Shown here: one piece after another, positions 8,641-16,900 of the stretch
Numbering within the stretch: the stretch's first letter is position 1
How the letters are laid out: the number at the start of each line of letters is the position of its first letter
DNA from: Acidobacteriota bacterium
GTDB lineage: Bacteria > Acidobacteriota > Blastocatellia > Pyrinomonadales > Pyrinomonadaceae
Reading direction: 5' to 3'
Assembly: GCA_003697135.1 (NCBI GenBank)
Contig: RFGC01000038.1
Coordinates: forward strand, 1 to 64,000
DNA length: 64,000 bases
Made by a program: the position numbers and the translations under genes
The notes under the pieces: generated by a model
Database searches by the model: none
The model's input: the letters and a program-made list of their open reading frames with translations, nothing else
Told to the model about the DNA's origin: nothing

Positions 8641-10373
8641 TCGTTTGAAGATTTCTCATGAACCCGAATGAGCATCTCTTCAGCATGTTTCATAGCAGTT
8701 TGAGAAAGCTCTTCACCTGCAAGCATTCGAGCAATCTCGGCTTTTCTTTTATCGAAACTATCGAGTTTTTGAACGCTTATTCTAGTCTTATTGTTTTCAA
8801 AATGTTTCCTAACTAGAAAATGATGGTCTGCAAAAGACGCAACTTGCGGCTGATGAGTTACACACAAAACCTGATGGAATTTCGATAGTTCCTTAAGTTT
8901 TGCTCCGACAGCTTTTGCAACTTCGCTACTGATGCCAACGTCAACCTCATCAAAGACCATAGTTTTCGATTCTTCTGCTTGCGCCAATTTTGAAACCTTT
9001 GTTTTTGCAACGGTTTTCAAAACCAGCATCAGTCTCGAAGCTTCACCGCCAGAAGCGATTTTTGCGAGTGGTTTTGGTGATTCACCAACGTTAGCCGTAA
9101 AGTAAAATTCAACTTCATCAAAACCTCTCGCCGTGAATTTCTCCTCGCTTTCGTCCGCCAGTATATTCACCTTGAAAACCGCTTTTTCAAGCGCAACCTT
9201 TTTTAGGTTTTCTTCTACCTCTTTTTCAAATTCTTGCGCAAATTCGACTCTTTTGCGATGAAGCTCTCTCGCAACTTTCAGATATTCATCGCGCAAAGCA
9301 ATGAGCTTTCTCTGCAATTCTTCTTGATGAAATTCGGCCATTTCAAGCATCTCCAATTCCTTCTGCGCGTTGCTCAAAAATTCCAAAACCGACTCAACAC
9401 TTCCGCCGTATTTGCGTTTTAGCCGCGATATTTCTGCGAGCCTTGTTTCGATTTCTTCGAGTCTTTCTGGTGAAAATTCAAGCCCGCTTCTAAACGACCT
9501 TATAAAAACTGCCAAGTCTTCGATTAACGCCAATGAATTTTGCAATTCCTGAAAATATGGTTTGAATTCAGAATCGAACTCGGAAAGTTCGCCGACTTTG
9601 CGAATAACCTTCTCAAGATTCGCCAAAATGGATTCCTCGTTTTCGTAAAGTAACGCATAGCTTTCCTGAGTCAAAGCCGAAAGCCTTTCTATATTTGAAA
9701 GCCTTTTTCTCTCTTCTTCTAATGCTTCTTCTTCGCCCTTTTTCGGATTTACGCGCTTTATCTCTTCAATTTGAAATCTTAAAATATCAAGCCTTTGCAT
9801 GTTCTCCGTCTCTTTGCTTTTGAGCTGATTGATTTGCGTTTTTACAGCGACAAACTCCGAAAAAATCTCCGCTACCTTCTCCCGCAAATCCTCTAGCTTT
9901 GCGTATTCATCAAGCATTTCTAAATGCGTCGAAACATCAAAAAGCGATGATTGCTCTCCTTGAGCGTGAATATCAACCAAAAATGACCCAAGTTTTTTTA
10001 GAACTCCTTGTGTTACGAGTCGGTCGTTGATAAATATGCGATTCCTACTGCGTGAAATTTCACGTCTTATCAAAAGCTCAATCTCACCTGTCTTTTCTAC
10101 TTCAACACCTATCTCCTCAAGCATTTTCGCCAAATTTTCAGACGCCTTGAAACTGCTGGACTCTAACACAAATAAGCCTTCGATTCTTGCTGAATCAGCA
10201 CCTTCTTTTATCAAATCCGCTGTGAGCCTTTCCCCAGTTAAAGCACTTAAAGAATCAACGATTATTGATTTTCCAGAGCCAGTTTCTCCAGTGAGTAAGT
10301 TCAACCCTTCAGCAAATTCTATCTCAAGCTCATCAATCAAAGCGACATTTTTTATTCTTAGCAAAGAAAGCAT
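8637..10373 (-). CDS. recN: DNA repair protein RecN
   Basis: SMC-like ATPase of recombinational double-strand-break repair, 578 residues, normal for the family. The N-terminus MLSLLRIKNVALIDELEIEF leads into the Walker A motif GETGSGKS near residues 29-36. A long charged coiled coil fills the middle. The C-terminal head has SGGEASRLMLVLK and the Walker B/D-loop VFDEVDVGISSEVA. It is the first gene of a minus-strand run ending at the B-box protein (5420). Pairing of recN with an asparaginase gene is not functionally explained. Confidence 0.95.
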   Translation of the reverse strand: MLSLLRIKNVALIDELEIEFAEGLNLLTGETGSGKSIIVDSLSALTGERLTADLIKEGADSARIEGLFVLESSSFKASENLAKMLEEIGVEVEKTGEIELLIRREISRSRNRIFINDRLVTQGVLKKLGSFLVDIHAQGEQSSLFDVSTHLEMLDEYAKLEDLREKVAEIFSEFVAVKTQINQLKSKETENMQRLDILRFQIEEIKRVNPKKGEEEALEEERKRLSNIERLSALTQESYALLYENEESILANLEKVIRKVGELSEFDSEFKPYFQELQNSLALIEDLAVFIRSFRSGLEFSPERLEEIETRLAEISRLKRKYGGSVESVLEFLSNAQKELEMLEMAEFHQEELQRKLIALRDEYLKVARELHRKRVEFAQEFEKEVEENLKKVALEKAVFKVNILADESEEKFTARGFDEVEFYFTANVGESPKPLAKIASGGEASRLMLVLKTVAKTKVSKLAQAEESKTMVFDEVDVGISSEVAKAVGAKLKELSKFHQVLCVTHQPQVASFADHHFLVRKHFENNKTRISVQKLDSFDKRKAEIARMLAGEELSQTAMKHAEEMLIRVHEKSSNE

Positions 10374-10393
10374 AAAAGGGCTGTTTCGGTTTG

Positions 10394-10423
10394 ATTTTAG
10401 CCGTTTTTAACGCTTGTATGCAA
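10394..10423 (-). promoter_or_regulatory. Candidate promoter of the recN unit
   Basis: On the minus strand, TTGCAT (10423-10418), an 18-base spacer and TAAAAT (10399-10394) lie 20 bases upstream of the recN ATG. The match is partial (4 of 6 and 5 of 6), so this is a candidate only. Confidence 0.4.
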
Positions 10424-10552
10424 AAATCGTGGCTCTATTGATAAACACTCTTAAGATTGGCTAGTTTTGGAAAGATTTTTTGAGTAGGTTTCTCAAAACC
10501 AAGCAAATTCAGTTTGCAAAACTCAGCGTTTACTAATGAAAATGCTCAAAAC

Positions 10553-10762
10553 TTACATTCTAACCGGGTTTTTCTTTGCATATCTGTAAGCGCACCAGGC
10601 AGAAATTATGTGAACGATCCAACCAAACGTGCCTGCTGTGCCTATCCATGAAAATCCTGTAAGGATTATCCACAAAAGCCCAACCAAGATGCGCCCATTA
10701 TAAATCTGCCCAAGTCCCGGAATCAAAAAACTCAAAATACCAGCAACAATTGGGTCTCTCAT
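10553..10762 (-). CDS. Small TM2-like membrane protein
   Basis: Protein of 69 residues with two strongly hydrophobic segments, about 5-24 and 27-52. The first includes SFLIPGLGQIYNGR, the hallmark of TM2-type small membrane proteins (a P-G-x-G-x-x-Y-x-G turn). The ATG at 10762 has an excellent ribosome-binding site, GGAGGTG, 6 bases upstream, which supports it as a real gene despite its size. It is transcribed divergently from tadA. The same turn motif occurs in the B-box protein at 5420-6124. Function is unknown. Confidence 0.8.
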   Translation of the reverse strand: MRDPIVAGILSFLIPGLGQIYNGRILVGLLWIILTGFSWIGTAGTFGWIVHIISAWCAYRYAKKNPVRM

Positions 10763-10821
10763 TTTTTCACCTCCAAAAGTTTAGATTACGATTAAATTAT
10801 AACCTTTGTTCCGCTATTCAG

Positions 10822-11304
10822 ATGAGTTTACAAAAAGACGAATTTTGGATGCGCGTAGCTTTAGAAGCGGCAAAAGAAGCCGAGCAAATGGGCGAAGTGC
10901 CGATAGGCGCTTGTTTGATTGATGAAAACGAAAATCTCATCAGCGTTGCAGGCAATCGCACAATAACGAACTGCGATCCAACAGCTCATGCAGAGATTTT
11001 GGTTCTTCGAGAAGCGGCTCAGAAACTTAAAAACTATCGGCTTTTGAACACAAGTGTTTATACCACGATAGAACCTTGTGCAATGTGTGCAGGCGCCTTG
11101 GTTCAGGCTAGAATCAAGCGTTTAATCTTCGCCGCACACGATGAAAGATTTGGTGCTGTGGAAACTCTTTTTCAGATTTGTAACAGCCCTAATCTTAATC
11201 ATCGAATCGAAATCACCAGCGGAGTTTTAGCCGAAGAAAGTCGCACTCTGATACAAAATTTTTTTCGTCGTCGCCGTTTGGAAAAACAAAAACTTGCAGA
11301 TTAA
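10822..11304 (+). CDS. tadA: tRNA-specific adenosine deaminase TadA
   Basis: Converts adenosine-34 to inosine in the anticodon of tRNA-Arg(ACG); 160 residues from the ATG at 10822. The open frame extends 24 codons upstream, but that part has no family similarity. The zinc and catalytic signatures are present: TAHAEILVLREA (His ligand and catalytic Glu) and PCAMCAGALVQARI (two Cys ligands). The C-terminal FFRRRRLEKQK basic helix is typical. It stands alone between the small TM2 gene and tRNA-Ser. Confidence 0.93.
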   Translation: MSLQKDEFWMRVALEAAKEAEQMGEVPIGACLIDENENLISVAGNRTITNCDPTAHAEILVLREAAQKLKNYRLLNTSVYTTIEPCAMCAGALVQARIKRLIFAAHDERFGAVETLFQICNSPNLNHRIEITSGVLAEESRTLIQNFFRRRRLEKQKLAD

Positions 11305-11339
11305 AATTTTCATTGACCGATGAGCGGTCTGAGTTTTCA

Positions 11340-11390
11340 GAAGCTTTAGCATTTCGGAAGCTTCAGCATTTCGGAAGTTTCAGCATTTTT
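11340..11390 (+). repeat. Three tandem copies of a 17-bp repeat
   Basis: Copies at 11340-11356 (GAAGCTTTAGCATTTCG), 11357-11373 (GAAGCTTCAGCATTTCG) and 11374-11390 (GAAGTTTCAGCATTTTT). Copies 1 and 2 differ at one position; the third has drifted more. The array lies 48 bases upstream of tRNA-Ser. No function is evident; slippage duplication or a protein-binding array are both possible. Confidence 0.8.
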
Positions 11391-11437
11391 GAAAAAGTTG
11401 AAATCTTGAGACTAAGCTTTGACATTGACAAACGAGC

Positions 11438-11528
<91 letters not shown>

Positions 11529-11692
11529 TCCCAGAAATCAATGGCTTACCTTTGCTAGATCACAAAACGCTTGCGAATTGCTTTCAACACAAAATCAAAT
11601 TCTGTCCCCACTTACAAGGTAAAATGCTAGAAGTAAATTTTTCTCTTGCTTAATTTCAATTCATTCTGTTTGATTATTTTTAGGAAAAAATC

Positions 11693-12643
11693 ATGAACAG
11701 CCAAAACTGTTTTAACAAAAGAAGAAAAGGAACAGAAACTAGCGCTTTCGGCACGCCGGGCAGAATCAATCATGACTCATCAAAATTCTATAACAGCAAA
11801 CTTTATGAAGGATTAAATAATGCAAGAAGTGTTGAATATGTAGAAAATGAGATTCCGCCCCAGAACGTAAATAAAGTTTTTTGCAAAAGTAGTGAAGATA
11901 TGTCAGAACTTCCAGATAGTAGCGTCCATTTAATGGTTACCTCACCACCTTACAATGTCGGTAAAGAATATGATGAGAACTTATCTCTCAAAGAATACAG
12001 GGAACTATTAAAACGAGTATTCAAAGAGACCTACAGAGTTTTGGTTCCAGGTGGTAGAGCCTGTATAAACGTCGCTAATCTCGGAAGAAAACCGTATTTA
12101 CCACTTCATAGTTACATTATTGAAGACATGCAAGAAATTGGATTCTTAATGAGAGGTGAAATCCTCTGGGATAAAGGCAATAGCGCTAGTTCATCAACTG
12201 CTTGGGGAACTTATCTAAAAGCTAATAACCCTGTTTTGCGAGATATTCACGAATACATTCTTGTTTTCTGTAAAGACACATTCACCAGAGCAAATCCATA
12301 CAAAAGAAAAAGCACCATTTCAAAAGAGGAATTCCTAGAATTCACAAAAAGTGTCTGGAGATTTGCCGCCGAACGGGCCTCAAAAGTAGGGCATCCCGCA
12401 CCTTTTCCTGTAGAATTGCCTTACCGTTTAATTCAACTTTATACATTTGAAGGCGAAATCGTCCTCGATCCATTCGTTGGAAGTGGAACGACTTGCATCG
12501 CTGCATTAAAAACAAACAGAAAATATGTTGCTTATGATGTTGATAAGAAATACTGCGACTTAGCAGAGCAAAGAATAAAACAATTTCTCCGAGAGCAAAA
12601 TACTCTGTTTCAGAACGAATTCGATGTCAAAGCTTCAGAATGA
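11693..12643 (+). CDS. Site-specific DNA methyltransferase (beta class, orphan)
   Basis: S-adenosylmethionine-dependent DNA amino-methyltransferase, 316 residues. The catalytic motif TSPPYN is at residues 83-88, and the SAM-binding motif DPFVGSGTT follows at 259-267; catalytic before SAM motif is the beta-class order. The S-P-P-Y form is common in N4-cytosine enzymes but also occurs in N6-adenine enzymes, so the modified base is not decided. The N-terminal SAFGTPGRINHDSSKFY stretch recurs in this family. No restriction endonuclease is adjacent, so it is an orphan or solitary methylase. It follows tRNA-Ser by 165 bases, a position compatible with horizontal arrival. Confidence 0.88.
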   Translation: MNSQNCFNKRRKGTETSAFGTPGRINHDSSKFYNSKLYEGLNNARSVEYVENEIPPQNVNKVFCKSSEDMSELPDSSVHLMVTSPPYNVGKEYDENLSLKEYRELLKRVFKETYRVLVPGGRACINVANLGRKPYLPLHSYIIEDMQEIGFLMRGEILWDKGNSASSSTAWGTYLKANNPVLRDIHEYILVFCKDTFTRANPYKRKSTISKEEFLEFTKSVWRFAAERASKVGHPAPFPVELPYRLIQLYTFEGEIVLDPFVGSGTTCIAALKTNRKYVAYDVDKKYCDLAEQRIKQFLREQNTLFQNEFDVKASE

Positions 12644-12687
12644 ATCCAGCGTAAAAAAGCGGACACAATTTTCTTTGCTGTAAACTC

Positions 12688-13488
12688 TCACTCTTCATTC
12701 TCGAGCAGGTTCTCCACAGCCTTGCGTAATTCCTTCAAGACTTCTTCGGTGACTTCTTTAGTCTCTGGTAAACCATTTTTCTCTTGAAACTCGTTCATCG
12801 CGGAGCGAGTAAATCTTCCCATGACCCCATCAACAGGACCGGGATTAAAACCGAGATAAATCAAAAAGACTTGAGCTTGACGAACTGCCAAATCCGGAAG
12901 TGGGCCATATCGGAATTTTCTATAAGCCGCAGCTAATCGGCTATCGTAAGAATTTTGCTTGTATGCTGGGCCATTGTAACGTCGAGCAAAATTAGCCCAA
13001 TCTCTTTGGCGCAAGTAAACATCAAGCTTTTCACTCTTCAAAAATTGAGCCATTCCCAAAAGTTGATTATCTTCTGACTCAACAAAATCTTGCACCATTT
13101 CGTAAACAGTCTTGTAACCAGCCTTCTTGTGGTTAAATCCCATGACTTGAGCCAGTCCCCATGAAGCGCTTTTCAATGCTGGCTCTTCCGCAAGCGCCAT
13201 GGCTTTTTCGAGACGTTCGTATTGAAAAGCTCCCGGTTTTCCGTAGCCACCAGGCTTAGGATTGCTAATGTCAGGAGCTTGTTTGTCAAATTTTCCCTTA
13301 GTCTCACGGCTAAAAATGTGCCTTTCAAAAAGAATTTGCGGACGTCTGTCGGGCAAAAAGCCGCATCCAAGAGTCTCAACTGTCAAAACCGCCCAAAGAG
13401 AAGCACTGTTGATCTTGAGCATCTCAAGCACTTCCTGAAGTCCATCAACTCCTAACGGTAACCCCAACTTTGAAAACTTCAAGGACAT
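12688..13488 (-). CDS. N-acetylmuramidase-like protein with peptidoglycan-binding domain
   Basis: Predicted murein hydrolase, about 266 residues from the ATG at 13488 (AAGGTG upstream); an in-frame GTG at 13497 is less likely. The N-terminal ~180 residues resemble the N-acetylmuramidase (DUF3380) domain of phage lysins: AVLTVETLGCGF with the probable catalytic Glu, RPQILFERHIF, then SWGLAQVMGFNH and WANFARRYNGP. The C-terminal ~70 residues look like a PG_binding_1 module (QAQVFLIYLGFNPGPVDGVMG). No signal peptide is seen, so export would need another route or cell lysis. It could be a domesticated phage endolysin. Confidence 0.78.
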   Translation of the reverse strand: MSLKFSKLGLPLGVDGLQEVLEMLKINSASLWAVLTVETLGCGFLPDRRPQILFERHIFSRETKGKFDKQAPDISNPKPGGYGKPGAFQYERLEKAMALAEEPALKSASWGLAQVMGFNHKKAGYKTVYEMVQDFVESEDNQLLGMAQFLKSEKLDVYLRQRDWANFARRYNGPAYKQNSYDSRLAAAYRKFRYGPLPDLAVRQAQVFLIYLGFNPGPVDGVMGRFTRSAMNEFQEKNGLPETKEVTEEVLKELRKAVENLLENEE

Positions 13489-13668
13489 AGATTTCACCTT
13501 CTAAGAAAACTTCTAAAAAATCACACCGAAAATATCAGAAGCCTTAACAAAAAGCAAGAAAAACGTTCAAAAAACAGATGAAAATTTCAAGATCGCTTGT
13601 GAAGTTCTTTACAAACTAGGTTGATTTTTGGGATTCTAACATTAGGAGCTTTTTGAGGAAAAACCGAA

Positions 13669-15435
13669 ATGCAAGAGAAGCTAAAAACAAACAATAAAGA
13701 AAAGGCTTTGCCTAGTGACAATGGGTATCTGATTGCCAGCGGTGTTCAAAACAATGGTTATTCTTTCAAAGCCACAGAAAAGCGTCTCGAAAGTGCAAAA
13801 TCTGTAAAAACTGAACTGTTGAAAGCAAAGGCTGAGCTTTTGGAAGCCGAAGAAGAAAGCGTTGAAAGAAGGTATAAAGGCTGGCGCGCTACTTTCCGCT
13901 TACTTGAAGTTTCTTATGTAATCGGAATGCTTTCGCTCTTTTTGTATCTGGATCAATCAGACATTCATCGAAAGCATCATCTAAAGCAAGCGGAAGCCAG
14001 AATGGAAATAGCTCGGAGACTAACGTGGCTCGCTATCTTTGGAGAGAAAATTCATCGGCTTAAACTATATCTTTTCCATGCACTAATTTCGCTACTTTAT
14101 AAAATTTTCATCGGCAAAGACCGACAGAAAGCACAAGAAAAGCAAGCCGTATGGCTACAGAGGAAACTTATCAAACTAGGTCCAACGTTTATCAAAATTG
14201 GGCAAGCTTTAGGCACGCGTGCCGATCTTTTGCCACTGCCTTTTGTCAAAACTCTCGGAGAATTACAAGACAACGTTCCGCCTTTTCCGAATGAGATTGC
14301 TTTTGCCAGAATCGAAAAAGAACTCGGCAAGAAAATCACTGAAGTTTATTCAGAATTCGATCCTGAACCGATAGCGGCAGCAAGTTTGGGGCAAGTTTAC
14401 CGAGCGCGCCTAATCACAGGTGAAGAAGTTGCCGTAAAGGTTCAGCGTCCGAATCTTGCAGGAATCATCAAAGGCGATATTGAAATCTTGCGGAAAATAG
14501 TCGGTCTCAGCGAAAGATTCCCTTCACTAACGGAAAATGCCGATTGGAAGGGAATGCTGGAAGAGTTTGAGGCTACCATCAAAGAAGAGATGGATTACAT
14601 TTCCGAGGCTCACAATGCGGAGCGATTCCGCCATAACTTCAAGGACTGGAAAGAAATTCATGTTCCGAAAATTTATTGGCACGCAACTACGTCGAAAGTT
14701 TTAACAATGGAGTTTATCAGAGGCACGAAAGTTATTGACTTAGATGAACTCCACTCAAGAGGGATCGCACCGGAAAAAATCAACCGTTTGCTCATACGCA
14801 CTTACCTAAAACAACTACTCGAAGATGGATTTTTTCATGCCGATCCGCATCCTGGAAATCTTCTCGTAATGGAAGACGGAAGACTTGCTTTCTTTGATTT
14901 CGGAATGGTAGGACGCATAACACCGAAATTGCAGGCAAAAATGATAGATGCTTTCTTCCATGTAGTTGGCAAAGACCCGGCAGGCATTGCGCAAGATTTG
15001 ATTGATTTGAATTTCCTCAAACCCGGTGTGAATCCTGAAATCGTGCGTCCCGTAGTCGAAAAAATGTTTCGTTACCATCTGAACTTGAAACTCAAAGACG
15101 TAAAATTCAAGGAACTAACTTATGAGCTTGCCGACGTAATGTATGATTATCCATTCCGCTTACCATCGAATTTTACATACATAATGCGTGCCTTGATGAC
15201 GCTTGAAGGAATTGGCATAATCACCGATCCAGAATTCAACTTCTTTGAAACAGCAAAACCTTACGCAAAAGAATTTATGCTACGGCGTGAAGGTAGAGAC
15301 TTGAGAAAAACTCTGGTTGACAAAATTCTTGGACGCGATACAGAAAACGGCAAAATCGATCTTGAAAGAACATGGAAACTTGCAAAAATGGCTCTCAAAA
15401 CTCTTTGGGAGCGAGCAAATTCACCAGAAAAATAA
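13669..15435 (+). CDS. UbiB/ABC1-family atypical kinase
   Basis: Member of the UbiB/Coq8 family (AarF), implicated in isoprenoid lipid metabolism; 588 residues. All family hallmarks are visible: KIGQ at 176-179, the alanine-rich loop AAASLGQV at 236-243 replacing the usual glycine-rich loop, the VAVK lysine at 257, DPHPGN at 392-397 and DFG at 410-412. Unlike many members there is no obvious C-terminal membrane pair. Instead the long N-terminal region (1-160) has hydrophobic stretches near 82-94 and 133-148. The GAGGAA upstream supports the ATG at 13669. The specific pathway is not determined. Confidence 0.88.
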   Translation: MQEKLKTNNKEKALPSDNGYLIASGVQNNGYSFKATEKRLESAKSVKTELLKAKAELLEAEEESVERRYKGWRATFRLLEVSYVIGMLSLFLYLDQSDIHRKHHLKQAEARMEIARRLTWLAIFGEKIHRLKLYLFHALISLLYKIFIGKDRQKAQEKQAVWLQRKLIKLGPTFIKIGQALGTRADLLPLPFVKTLGELQDNVPPFPNEIAFARIEKELGKKITEVYSEFDPEPIAAASLGQVYRARLITGEEVAVKVQRPNLAGIIKGDIEILRKIVGLSERFPSLTENADWKGMLEEFEATIKEEMDYISEAHNAERFRHNFKDWKEIHVPKIYWHATTSKVLTMEFIRGTKVIDLDELHSRGIAPEKINRLLIRTYLKQLLEDGFFHADPHPGNLLVMEDGRLAFFDFGMVGRITPKLQAKMIDAFFHVVGKDPAGIAQDLIDLNFLKPGVNPEIVRPVVEKMFRYHLNLKLKDVKFKELTYELADVMYDYPFRLPSNFTYIMRALMTLEGIGIITDPEFNFFETAKPYAKEFMLRREGRDLRKTLVDKILGRDTENGKIDLERTWKLAKMALKTLWERANSPEK

Positions 15436-15481
15436 TCTCTAGAAATTTTCAGCTACAAGAGCTTTTGGATTTTCAGCGAAT

Positions 15482-16879
15482 ATGAGAAGTTTCATAATCA
15501 ACCCGATAGTTGATACCGACAGTTACAAGGCTTCTCACTGGATTCAGTATCCGCCAAATACTACTAGAACTTTCTTCTATCTTGAATCACGCGGGACTGA
15601 AAGAAACTGGAACGAAACGGTTTTCTTCGGTCTTCAATACATTCTGAAGCGATACTTTCTGGAAGAAATAACTCAAGAAATGGTTGATGAAGCGCGTGAA
15701 GTTATCACGACGCACGGATTGCCTTTCAATTACGAAGGCTGGTGTCGGCTAATCGAAAAACACCACGGCAAATTACCACTACGAATTCGGGCAGTTCCTG
15801 AAGGCTCGGTGATACCTTTAAGAAATGCACTCATGACGGTCGAAACAACCGATGATGAATTTTTCTGGCTGGCAGGCTGGTTTGAAACACAACTGATGCG
15901 AATATGGTATCCGATAACCGTTGCAACGCAATCATACTACATCAAAAAAGACATTTATCGTTTTTTGCAGGAAACGGCGGACGATCCGGACGCAGAAATT
16001 GCATTTAAGCTTCACGATTTCGGCTCAAGAGGAGTTTCTTCGCAGGAAACAGCCGCTATCGGTGGAGCGGCCCATCTTGTCAACTTTCAGGGAACCGACA
16101 CGATGGCGGCTTTACTGCTTCACAGAGAATTCTATCATGCACCGATGGCGGGATTTTCAATCCCTGCGGCTGAACACTCAACGATGACCGCTTGGGGTCG
16201 AGAATGCGAAGCAGAAGCCTACAGAAACATGCTCAGACAGTTCGCAAAACCCGGCTCCTTGGTTGCCGTTGTTTCGGATTCTTGGGATATTTTCAATGCC
16301 GTAGAAAAAATCTGGGGAGAAGAACTCAGACAGGAAGTTATAAACTCAGGAGCAACAGTCGTAATTCGTCCTGATTCTGGAAATCCTGTGGAAGTGGTAG
16401 CCAAAGTCGCAAGTATCCTGAGCGAAAAATTCGGCTACACGATTAACTCGAAAGGCTACAAAGTCTTGAAGTATGTTCGCATTATTCAAGGCGATGGCGT
16501 CAATGAACAATCAATTCACGATATTTTAGAAAGATTGAAACTCGAAGGATTTTCAGCATCGAATATAGCGTTCGGAATGGGTGGAGCGTTACTACAAAAA
16601 ATCAATCGTGATACTTTGAAGTTTGCCTACAAATGCTCGGCAGTCGTAGTCAACGGGAAACTACGCGAAGTCCATAAACAACCTGTCACAGACTCGACTA
16701 AATACAGCAAAAGCGGTAGGCTCGATTTAATCAAAAACGAAAAGAACGAATACGAAACTGTCAAGCTAGATTTTGACTCGATTCAGGCTGCAAATTCCGT
16801 AATGCGCACTGTATTCGAGAATGGCGAATTACTCGTTGATGAAAGTCTCGACGAAATAAGAACCCGCGCTAGAATTTAG
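15482..16879 (+). CDS. nadV: Nicotinamide phosphoribosyltransferase
   Basis: Makes nicotinamide mononucleotide from nicotinamide and PRPP in a one-step NAD salvage route; 465 residues, close to animal NAMPT and bacterial NadV length. Matching stretches are DTDSYKASHWIQYPP at the N-terminus, FGSRGVSSQETAAIGG, SIPAAEHSTMTAWGRE (catalytic-region His) and VVIRPDSGNP (phosphate-binding Arg/Asp). It follows the UbiB gene by 46 bases on the same strand and may be cotranscribed with it. NadV is scattered among bacteria and phages, so acquisition by transfer is possible; base use looks like its neighbours. Confidence 0.92.
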   Translation: MRSFIINPIVDTDSYKASHWIQYPPNTTRTFFYLESRGTERNWNETVFFGLQYILKRYFLEEITQEMVDEAREVITTHGLPFNYEGWCRLIEKHHGKLPLRIRAVPEGSVIPLRNALMTVETTDDEFFWLAGWFETQLMRIWYPITVATQSYYIKKDIYRFLQETADDPDAEIAFKLHDFGSRGVSSQETAAIGGAAHLVNFQGTDTMAALLLHREFYHAPMAGFSIPAAEHSTMTAWGRECEAEAYRNMLRQFAKPGSLVAVVSDSWDIFNAVEKIWGEELRQEVINSGATVVIRPDSGNPVEVVAKVASILSEKFGYTINSKGYKVLKYVRIIQGDGVNEQSIHDILERLKLEGFSASNIAFGMGGALLQKINRDTLKFAYKCSAVVVNGKLREVHKQPVTDSTKYSKSGRLDLIKNEKNEYETVKLDFDSIQAANSVMRTVFENGELLVDESLDEIRTRARI

Positions 16880-16900
16880 CTTCGTAGAACTTCAAAGACC

